Shown here: positions 8,565-15,519 of the stretch, piece by piece
Position numbering within the stretch: the first letter of the stretch is position 1
Layout: each line of letters begins with the position of its first letter
Assembly: GCA_902800585.1 (NCBI GenBank)
Contig: CADCEW010000039.1
Location: forward strand, 1 to 34,650
Direction: 5' to 3'
Origin: an uncultured Prevotellaceae bacterium
GTDB lineage: Bacteria; Bacteroidota; Bacteroidia; Bacteroidales; Bacteroidaceae
Length of the DNA stretch: 34,650 nt
Notes under the pieces: generated by a model
What the model saw: only the letters and a program-made list of their open reading frames with translations
Databases searched by the model: none
Told to the model about the DNA's origin: nothing
Made by a program: the position numbers and the translations under genes

Positions 8565-9104
8565 ATGAATTTTTATTTACGATACTTTGACAAAGAGATT
8601 CTCGTCAATAATGTTGACGATGCTATTGCATTCCTTGCCGATATTGAGGAAATAGGAATGGACCCGATGCTTGAGAGTGATATCCGCGCTTATTGTGCGA
8701 GTGATGTACATTTCCCCAAGCGTTATAAAATACGCCCCCGTGTGTATTTTATTATCATCAAGACAGAAGCCGCTACCATGCAAGATTTCAAGGATAAGCG
8801 TGCTGTTCATCCTGTTATGGAAGTACGTGAGAAGTTGATGACACCCACCATGGCTCGTTTGAACGAAGAGAAACCCGGATGGTATGAGGGTGCTCTTGAT
8901 TTCAAACGTGTACAGCAGGTGCCTGGTACAGGTAAGTTCCAGTATCGTGACACACATTTTGTAGCTCAGTGTAAGGCGATGTCTGGCTTAGACTGCTATA
9001 ACCGCATTGTCGATCATCTGCGTGGCAGGGTAGACGAGCGCAGCCAGTTCCCTTCTGCAAAGGGTAAGAATTTCAAGTTCCGTTATCTGGGACATTCTAA
9101 ATAA
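8565..9104 (+). CDS. Conserved hypothetical protein, 179 aa
   Basis: I do not recognise a named domain. The protein is soluble, mixed alpha/beta in appearance, with no signal peptide or membrane segment. It has a basic C-terminus (SAKGKNFKFRYLGHSK). Notable stretches are RPRVYFIIIKTEAATMQDFKDK and MEVREKLMTPTMARLNEEKPGWYEG. It starts 32 bases after the second tRNA-Gly and ends 23 bases before ssb, so it probably shares a transcript with ssb and gldE. That association hints at a housekeeping role near DNA metabolism, but this is only inference from position. Confidence 0.8.
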   Translation: MNFYLRYFDKEILVNNVDDAIAFLADIEEIGMDPMLESDIRAYCASDVHFPKRYKIRPRVYFIIIKTEAATMQDFKDKRAVHPVMEVREKLMTPTMARLNEEKPGWYEGALDFKRVQQVPGTGKFQYRDTHFVAQCKAMSGLDCYNRIVDHLRGRVDERSQFPSAKGKNFKFRYLGHSK

Positions 9105-9114
9105 GTAGAAAGAA

Positions 9115-9121
9115 AAGGAGG
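9115..9121 (+). promoter_or_regulatory. Strong Shine-Dalgarno sequence before ssb
   Basis: AAGGAGG lies six bases before the ATG at 9128. This is a near-perfect anti-SD match, rare in Bacteroidota, whose genes mostly start without one, and it fixes the ssb start. Confidence 0.8.
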
Positions 9122-9127
9122 TAAACA

Positions 9128-9541
9128 ATGAACAAGGTAATGTTAATTGGTAATGTAGGCGCAGATCCTGAAGTACGTTATGTGGAACAGGGTGTTGCTG
9201 TTGCACGTTTGCGTCTTGCTACCACAGAGAGAGGATATACGCTTCAGAACGGGACACAAGTCCCTGATCATACTGATTGGCATAATGTTATATTATGGCG
9301 TCGTCTTGCAGAGATTGTCGAGAAGTATGTCCATAAAGGTGATAAACTGTATATTGAGGGAAGACTTCGTTATTCCACTTACGATGACAAACAGGGACAG
9401 CGTCGTTATGTCACGGAGATTTGGGCTGACAACATGGAGATGCTGACACCGAAGGCACCATCACAGACTCCTTCGCAAGAGCCTATGGCCAGTGAGCCAG
9501 CGCCTACGGAGCCTGTAGGAGATAGTGGAATGCCTTTCTAA
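9128..9541 (+). CDS. ssb: Single-stranded DNA-binding protein
   Basis: A 137-residue OB-fold protein that coats single-stranded DNA in replication, repair and recombination. The N-terminus MNKVMLIGNVGADPEVRY, the segment TDWHNVILWRRLAEIVEKYVHKGDKLYIEGRL and the YVTEIWADNMEML strand are typical. Residues 105-131 are a Pro/Ser/Gln/Glu-rich flexible linker. The acidic tip ends DSGMPF, a variant of the usual DDLPF-type tail that recruits partner proteins. It sits between a conserved hypothetical gene and gldE, which starts three bases after its stop. Confidence 0.96.
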   Translation: MNKVMLIGNVGADPEVRYVEQGVAVARLRLATTERGYTLQNGTQVPDHTDWHNVILWRRLAEIVEKYVHKGDKLYIEGRLRYSTYDDKQGQRRYVTEIWADNMEMLTPKAPSQTPSQEPMASEPAPTEPVGDSGMPF

Positions 9542-9544
9542 TAT

Positions 9545-10876
9545 ATGGAAGAGTTTCTACAGATATTCAGTGAAGTAGAAGTGATGGCACCTGACTATGG
9601 TGCTGTGATTGCTATTGTCCTTGCAGGTATTCTGTTACTGTTCTCTGGTTTTGCGTCAGGTTCAGAGATTGCTTTCTTTTCCTTGTCACCTGCTGACTTG
9701 AGTGAATTAGAGGAAGAGAAGACAGAACGTGACAGAAAGATACTGGCACTTCGAGAAGATTCTGAACGAACACTTGCAACTATTCTGATTACCAACAACT
9801 TAGTGAATGTGACTATCATCATGCTTTGCAACTATTTCTTTGCAAAAGTGATTGATTTTGGAGGTGCTTATTGGATAGAATTCATCTGCCTGACAGTACT
9901 GTTGACCTTCCTACTATTGCTGTTTGGTGAGATTATGCCGAAGGTCTATACAGGACAACAACCATTGCGTTTCTGTAGGACGGCAGTGAATGGCATCCTG
10001 TTCTGTCGTAAGTTGTTCTATCCTCTTGAAACGATATTGATACAGTCAGGTATTCTTGCCGGTAAGGTAGTACAGAAGAAAAGTCCCGTATTGAGCGTGG
10101 ATGAATTAGAGCAGGCACTGGAACTGACAGATAAGGAAGATATCAAGGAAGAGCAGCGAATGCTGGAAGGTATTGTCCGCTTTGGCGATGAGACGGCAAA
10201 GGAGATTATGACCAGTCGTCAGGATGTGGTCGACCTTGACTTTAAGTCGTCTTTCAATGAGGTGCTGAAATGTATTGTAGAGAACAACTATTCTCGTATC
10301 CCCGTCTATCAGGACAATAGCGACAATATCCGTGGCATCTTATATATCAAGGACTTGTTGCCTCATCTGCGCAAACCAGCTAATTTCCGTTGGCAGTCAT
10401 TGATACGTCCGCCGTATTTCGTACCTGAGACCAAGAAGATTGATGACCTGTTGCGTGAGTTCCAAGAGAATAAAGTACATATTGCTATTGTCGTTGACGA
10501 GTTCGGAGGTACCAGTGGTATCGTTACCTTGGAAGATATCCTGGAGGAGATTGTAGGAGAGATCAATGATGAGTATGACGAGGAGGAGAAGAACTATGTG
10601 CGCATCAACAGCAATACCTTCGTCTTTGAAGGTAAGACGTTGTTGAGCGACTTCTATAAGATTCTGAATCTCGACGATGAGATATTCTCAGAGGTGGAAG
10701 GCGATGCCGATTCTCTGGCAGGATTATTGCTGGAAATCAAGGGCGACTTCCCTGAATTGAACGAGCGGATAGACTATCTGAACTTTACTTTTGAGATACA
10801 AGAGATGGAAGAACGTCGTATCTCCAAAGTGAAAGTCATCGTTCACCAACCCAGTTCCGACCAACCTACGGCATGA
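9545..10876 (+). CDS. gldE: GldE-type membrane protein (CNNM + CBS pair + CorC/HlyC domain)
   Basis: A 443-residue inner-membrane protein. Residues about 17-190 form a DUF21/CNNM membrane domain with three or four hydrophobic spans and the motifs GSEIAFFSL and LFGEIMPK. Two CBS domains follow (MTSRQDVVDLDFKSSF and IVVDEFGGTSGIVTLEDILEEIVGEI), then the acidic CorC/HlyC-type C-terminal domain (LAGLLLEIKGDFP). It is named for Flavobacterium gliding but is kept in non-gliding Bacteroidota, where a role in ion (Mg or Co) handling is more likely. The ssb-gldE order is common in the phylum. Its last 34 bases overlap the convergent peptidase gene on the other strand. Confidence 0.9.
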   Translation: MEEFLQIFSEVEVMAPDYGAVIAIVLAGILLLFSGFASGSEIAFFSLSPADLSELEEEKTERDRKILALREDSERTLATILITNNLVNVTIIMLCNYFFAKVIDFGGAYWIEFICLTVLLTFLLLLFGEIMPKVYTGQQPLRFCRTAVNGILFCRKLFYPLETILIQSGILAGKVVQKKSPVLSVDELEQALELTDKEDIKEEQRMLEGIVRFGDETAKEIMTSRQDVVDLDFKSSFNEVLKCIVENNYSRIPVYQDNSDNIRGILYIKDLLPHLRKPANFRWQSLIRPPYFVPETKKIDDLLREFQENKVHIAIVVDEFGGTSGIVTLEDILEEIVGEINDEYDEEEKNYVRINSNTFVFEGKTLLSDFYKILNLDDEIFSEVEGDADSLAGLLLEIKGDFPELNERIDYLNFTFEIQEMEERRISKVKVIVHQPSSDQPTA

Positions 10877-12069
10877 TACCATGCCAGCTTTGGAATTAGT
10901 TCATTGTATTTGAAAATTGTTTCCTTGTATCTTTCTAAGGGAACAAACATACTAACGCCTCCATAACGCTCCTCTGTGACTTCAAAGTCTGCATATTGTG
11001 TATAGCTTCTGCTTTCGTGCCACTGCCAGTGGTCACTCCTCTTTTTATAGACTACTGCTTGGTTATAAGCCTTGAGCCATTGCTGGTAGTCTGCTGTTTG
11101 AGCATGACGGAGTAAAAAGTCATTCATGTCGTACATGATACGTTCTTTCGTGTTGTCAGGATGGTTGGCATCGTACGTCCAATAATAGATGAGCTTGTCC
11201 ATATCAATGGCTGTATCGGTATTATAGATAGATTCCAGAATCGTCTTTGTAGCCTGTGCCAGTTGCGGCATTTGTGACGATTGGATTACAGCCATAGGCA
11301 GATGTCCGTCTTCTGTCTCTAAGACGTTGAAATAGTCGTCGCAGGTCTTCTGGTACATCTGTACATCGTTATAGTTGAACAAGTCGGGAATAATCTTGTC
11401 GTAGGGAGCACCGGTATCAGGAATACTTGCAGGCGACGCGATAAAGTAATCCGTGACATCCTTTAGTTCGTAAGCCACCTCTATGTTCTGCATGTTACAA
11501 CAGTCGGTAAAGATAAACTTAAAAGAGTGGGGCAGTGCCTTCAGTGCTACGCGCATCGATGGGATATTCATCCACAATCCTTGGTTGCTCATCTTGTTTT
11601 CTCCATTGTCTACACCAAAGGCTCTATTGGTTGCTACAGAGTCTTTCATGATAACCCATCCGTCTCCGTGTCCCCATAGGATGAGTCCGTAGTCATCAGC
11701 AGGATAGTTTGTCATCACCCACTGCAAGACTTCCTTCATCTTCTCTGGGTCAGAGGAATAAAAGTCCTGCTCATATTTCTTGATGGTGTCCGCAGGTTGC
11801 TTGTCATTGTTCTGCAATCGGATGATGAAAGGCTTCTCGTTCGTATTGGCACGATCGACGAACACAATCATATTGTCGTATTTGGAGATAGACTTCACAC
11901 CCGCAATCATCTCATTGATGTCCAACTGTGAGTAACCAGACAGTGTGTTCTCTGCTGCCATATAGGCAATTACCGTCCTTTTGGCATGCTGCTGAGGCTC
12001 CTCTCCATCGTCTTTTGAACACGAAGTGAAGAGCACCAATCCACATAATATACTTAAAAGATACTTCAT
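10843..12069 (-). CDS. Clostripain-family (C11) cysteine peptidase, lipoprotein
   Basis: A 408-residue exported cysteine peptidase. MKYLLSILCGLVLFTSC is a lipoprotein signal with Cys17 as lipid site. The C11 domain shows TVIAYMAAENTLSGY, LILWGHGDGW with the catalytic His134, and IFTDCCNMQNIEVAYEL, where alignment to the usual D-x-C-x-M pattern makes Cys191 the nucleophile. Such enzymes cut after Arg or Lys; fragipain of Bacteroides fragilis is a known relative that activates a secreted toxin. A longer frame begins at 12117 but the lipoprotein start at 12069 and the promoter box at 12077-12084 argue for the shorter form. It is divergent from a C10 peptidase 109 bases away. Confidence 0.92.
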   Translation of the reverse strand: MKYLLSILCGLVLFTSCSKDDGEEPQQHAKRTVIAYMAAENTLSGYSQLDINEMIAGVKSISKYDNMIVFVDRANTNEKPFIIRLQNNDKQPADTIKKYEQDFYSSDPEKMKEVLQWVMTNYPADDYGLILWGHGDGWVIMKDSVATNRAFGVDNGENKMSNQGLWMNIPSMRVALKALPHSFKFIFTDCCNMQNIEVAYELKDVTDYFIASPASIPDTGAPYDKIIPDLFNYNDVQMYQKTCDDYFNVLETEDGHLPMAVIQSSQMPQLAQATKTILESIYNTDTAIDMDKLIYYWTYDANHPDNTKERIMYDMNDFLLRHAQTADYQQWLKAYNQAVVYKKRSDHWQWHESRSYTQYADFEVTEERYGGVSMFVPLERYKETIFKYNELIPKLAWYHAVGWSELGW

Positions 12070-12076
12070 ACGCCTG

Positions 12077-12084
12077 CAAAGGTA
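12077..12084 (-). promoter_or_regulatory. -7 promoter box for the C11 peptidase, implying an almost leaderless mRNA
   Basis: The minus strand reads TACCTTTG (TAnnTTTG). Transcription would start near 12070-12072, only one to a few bases before the ATG at 12069. No clear -33 element is present. Confidence 0.45.
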
Positions 12085-12103
12085 CGAAAATTTCTTTCTT
12101 TTA

Positions 12104-12135
12104 TTTGCATCTTTCACATTTTATTTTTATCTTTG
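12104..12135 (+). promoter_or_regulatory. Promoter of the C10 peptidase gene
   Basis: TTTG at 12104-12107, 20 bases, TATCTTTG at 12128-12135, leaving a leader of roughly 38 bases before the ATG at 12179. Confidence 0.7.
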
Positions 12136-12178
12136 TAGCGATTACCAGCGATTATCAATAACTAAAAAACAATAGCTT

Positions 12179-14796
12179 ATGAGGAAAATTGTACTTTTTA
12201 TCAGTTTCTTAGTCTCTCTGATTTCTTTTGCAGGAGAAGTAACAGAGCAAGAGGCATTACAGAAAGCCCAACAGTTCATGAAAGGCAAGCACTTCACACA
12301 GAAGAACCTGCGCCGAGCAGCTGCCATTGGAGGTAAGTCTTTCTATGTTTTCAATGCCGATCAGGATGGTGGTTTCGTTATTGTTAGTGCTGATGATCGT
12401 ACAGAGGCAATCTTAGGTTATGCCGACCAGGGCGCACTGGATGCCAACCAGTTGCCTGAGAATGCCAAGAAATGGTTGGAAGGCTATGAGTTGCAAATCA
12501 GAGCATTGGGTAATTCTCCGCACAAGTATAATAGTCAGCGTCGTGTTATAGGTGATCCTGTTGCCCCATTGATTACTGCCCATTGGGGTCAAGGTGCTCC
12601 TTATAATAATATGTGTCCGTTGGACGGGGAAAATAAAAGTGTTACTGGATGTGTAGCCACAGCGATGGCACAGGTCATGTATTATCACAAATGGCCGACA
12701 GCGAAAGTGGGTCCATTCCCTGCTTATACGACAAGTACGAAAGGAATTGAAGTAGAAGAGATTCCTGAGACCACTTTCAAATGGGATAACATGCATGCCG
12801 AATATAATTATGATGAAACTGGTGAGAGTGCCGATGCTGTTGCCGAACTGATGCGCTATTGCGGACAGGCAGTAGAAATGGACTATACGGCAAACGAATC
12901 TGCTGCCTATGTCATAGCATCACATATGATTAACTGTTTTGGCTATAGCAAGACGGCTCTTGATGTAAATCGCTCAGACTATACCACTAAAGACTGGGAA
13001 GAAATGATGTATCAGGAGTTGAAAGAGAAGCGCCCGATTCTTTACAGTGGAAACTCTGGAGATGGAGGTCACCAGTTTGTCATTGACGGTTACGATGATA
13101 AAGGATTATTCCATGTCAACTGGGGATGGTATGGAAGTTCTGATGGCTATTTTGTCCTGTCAGTACTTAATCCCGATGACAAAGGTATTGGCGGTGGAAC
13201 ATCATCAAATGGCTATACGATAGGGCAAAGAGCTATTATCATGCTTCAACCAGATCATGGAGAAGAGCCAGAGATGCCTATGGTATATTCTAATTTGACT
13301 ATTGATACTTCAGAGTTCACCCGTACCTCATCCAGTGAAGATTTTAATGTGGATTTGAAAGGCTCCCTGCACTATTGGGGCGATGACGATATCATCGTAG
13401 ACTATGCATGGGCGCTTTATAAAAATGGCGAACAGATCAAGATGTTTGATGTCCAAGAGAAAGTAAAAATCGCAACAGGAGGATATTATGCTCATGTAGA
13501 CCAGACAGTTACTTTCGGAAAAGGTCTAGCAGATGGAACCTATGAAATCCGTCAGTTATACCGAAAGCCAGAGACAACAAATTGGCAAAAATGTGTTCTT
13601 GGCTGGACAAGTATCATGGTTGCTGTTATCAGTGGCAACACAGTGACGCTAATGTTTGCTGATGAAATTGCAGATATCGTTCATGTCAACAGCGGAACGT
13701 TGACTGGTGACCAAAAACTAGGAAGACCCATGAAGGCAACCATCAATTGGACGAATAATGGTTTCTATAATGAGACCAAATTCTATCTGTGGCTCAGTAA
13801 TAATGAAAAGAAATATGTAGGGGTTGTTTCCTCATATCTTAACAATGGACAGACGGGCGATGTGGATATTAATTTTACTCCGTCTGCTGCAGGCGAAATA
13901 ACAGTAACCGTTACCAAAGACTATCAGTATGATGATGGAACAGAATCCTATAGTTATACAAGCGCTGATGTCGTTTGGACCCAAAATGTTACCATAAAAG
14001 CATGTACCCCACAGGATTTGTCAGTTGAAATTGCTGTTGATGGTGAGAAAAACGGCACGATAGAAGGAACAACGATTGATGCAACGGTTACCTTTAAGAA
14101 TGAGGGGGAAAATGCCTATAACGATAATGTCATCATCACAATGGTTCCTGTAGATGATGATTGGAACTATTTGGAAGAGTGGACAGAAGTCGTTAAGCCG
14201 CTTTCAGTTGCTGTAGGAGCATCTAACCAAGTTGCAGTCCAGTTCCCAAATTTGAAGAAAGAACAACGATATTACATGGTAGTATATTACTATTCAGCAG
14301 ATGAAGATGGTAGCGGTTGTATTATATATGGAGCTTCGAAATACATCATTGCAGGTACTGTCTTGGTTCCACAAGAATTGGATGAACAACAATAAAGATG
14401 GACATCACTCTTACGAATACGGGTAGTAATAACTATAATGACAAAATTGTGGTTGGTGCATGGTATGCTCCTGGTGATGGTTTAATCCACTGGGAGAAAG
14501 ATCAGATTATTGATGTTGAAGTTGCTGCTGGACAGGCAAAGACAATCTCCAATTATGAAATAACAGATTTGACTATTGGAAGAAAGTACCTTATCTATAT
14601 TTCCTACTATTCAGAAAATGAAGAGCAGACAACGTCAAACGGGACGTATTACACATTGATAGAACCAACTGCGATTAATGAAGTAAAATCCGATACTCCT
14701 AAGAAGGTTGGTATCTACGATTTGCGAGGACGTCAGGTGAAGACTCCTGGTAAGGGCGTGTATATCATCAATGGAAAACAAGTCATAATGAAGTAA
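12179..14796 (+). pseudogene. C10 (streptopain-like) cysteine peptidase with Ig-like domains and sorting tail, frameshifted
   Basis: The first piece (12179-14395, 738 residues) has a signal peptide, a propeptide of the streptopain inhibitor type (VTEQEALQKAQQFMKGK...GFVIVSADDR), and a C10 domain with nucleophile Cys158 in SVTGCVATAMAQVM and His298 in GDGGHQFVIDGYD followed by NWGW. Beta-rich repeats follow. Reading stops at TAA 14393-14395. The next frame, from about 14386, continues TTIKMDITLTNTGSNNYNDKIV, which parallels TTIDATVTFKNEGENAYNDNVI in the preceding repeat (near residue 640), and ends in a type IX-style tail (YDLRGRQVKTPGKGVYIINGK). Against that preceding repeat about 15 residues are missing at the junction, so a 3n+1 base deletion is likely. 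The stop removes the sorting tail from the peptidase. Confidence 0.87.
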
Positions 14797-14814
14797 TCTC
14801 TCATAAAAAATATG

Positions 14815-14847
14815 TAAGAGGCACTAGATTTAGTGCCTCTTATTTTG
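14815..14847 (+). terminator. Intrinsic terminator after the C10 peptidase
   Basis: A perfect 12-bp stem, TAAGAGGCACTA (14815-14826) with TAGTGCCTCTTA (14831-14842), loop GATT, followed by TTTTG. Confidence 0.9.
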
Positions 14848-14893
14848 TTCCAATGCCTTCTATGCTTCATTCCAGTATCTGTTAGGGGGGTAT

Positions 14894-14981
14894 AGTAGCC
14901 TTTAGTTACATCTTTAGTAGCCTTTAGTTACATCTTTAGTAGCCTTTAGTTACAACGTTAGGAGCCTTTAGCACAAGTGTT
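14894..14981 (+). repeat. Four 22-base tandem repeats
   Basis: Units starting at 14894, 14916, 14938 and 14960, consensus AGTAGCCTTTAGTTACATCTTT; the first two are identical, the third differs at its end and the fourth is degenerate. The repeats are directly adjacent, with no spacers, and no gene is nearby on either strand within 70 bases. Confidence 0.9.
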
Positions 14982-15002
14982 AGAAGGCACTCCGATAAAT
15001 CG

Positions 15003-15091
15003 ACGAAGTCAAACAACGTGTTTTGACTTCGTTTGTGGCTTACAAACGATGTGTTTGAACGTTACATTCACCTCGTTTGGAGCGTTCAAAC
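15003..15091. repeat. Three consecutive inverted repeats in the intergenic region
   Basis: ACGAAGTCAAA (15003-15013) pairs with 15022-15032; CGTTTGT (15030-15036) pairs with ACAAACG (15042-15048); GTTTGAACG (15053-15061) pairs with CGTTCAAAC (15083-15091). The 500-base region 14843-15335 otherwise holds no convincing gene. Confidence 0.8.
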
Positions 15092-15155
15092 TTCGCAAAC
15101 TTTTTATACATATGCCTTCTTATTCCTGAAAGCAGCAGACGAACAGGGTAGGTGT

Positions 15156-15184
15156 GTGTTAGGTGTTTGAGCAACACCTAACAC
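15156..15184. repeat. 12-bp perfect inverted repeat (GTGTTAGGTGTT) with an extra half-copy
   Basis: GTGTTAGGTGTT at 15156-15167 and AACACCTAACAC at 15173-15184 around a five-base loop. Parts of the same word recur at 15223-15230 (GTGTTAGG) and 15233-15242 (GTTAGGTGTT). A 12-bp palindrome, CTTTGTACAAAG, lies at 15195-15206. There is no T-run, so it is not a terminator. Confidence 0.8.
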
Positions 15185-15275
15185 GCTTCAATCCCTTTGT
15201 ACAAAGACGATTGCGGCCCCTTGTGTTAGGTTGTTAGGTGTTTTTGTAAAATTCTATAAATTTCTTTTGAAAAAC

Positions 15276-15306
15276 TTGGGACTTTAAATAATAATCTTTA
15301 TCTTTG
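15276..15306 (+). promoter_or_regulatory. Promoter of the small-peptide/lipoprotein unit
   Basis: TTG at 15276-15278, 20 bases, TATCTTTG at 15299-15306. Transcription would start near 15312, about 24 bases before the GTG of the small ORF. Confidence 0.65.
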
Positions 15307-15335
15307 TGGCATAATAACTTAAAACCGATATTGAT

Positions 15336-15464
15336 GTGAAAAAGAAACAATATGTGAAACCGACGCTACTGGTTTACGAGTTGAAACATCAGGCGCAATT
15401 GATGGCCGGCAGCGAGGGTAACGGCGGCGGTATGCCCGGCGGCGAGCCAGGGATACCAATCTGA
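15336..15464 (+). CDS. Small peptide, 42 aa, Gly-rich C-terminus
   Basis: A GTG-started frame encoding 42 residues: a basic KKKQYVKPTLLVYELKHQ head, the junction QLMAGSEG, then a Gly/Pro-rich tail (GNGGGMPGGEPGIPI). It follows a good promoter at the right distance and ends 56 bases before the downstream lipoprotein start at 15520, so the two are likely co-transcribed. Short proteins of the pattern basic head, Y-x-x-P, L-L/M-A-G-S recur in Prevotella and Bacteroides, by my recollection, without an assigned role. There is no signal peptide or membrane segment. The ATG at 15334 overlaps the GTG but is followed at once by TGA. Function unknown; a leader-plus-core peptide precursor is one possibility. 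Confidence 0.65.
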   Translation: MKKKQYVKPTLLVYELKHQAQLMAGSEGNGGGMPGGEPGIPI

Positions 15465-15519
15465 CTCGTCACACGAGATAAAGGAACCGAGTTATGAACA
15501 TTCAATGAAGAATCAGATA

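Noticed and set aside
14894-14981. Possible CRISPR array
   Set aside because: The 22-base units are directly adjacent with no unique spacers, and there are no cas genes in the window.
15156-15184. Transcription terminator at the GTGTTAGGTGTT inverted repeat
   Set aside because: The stem is strong but no T-run follows on either strand, and no gene ends nearby.
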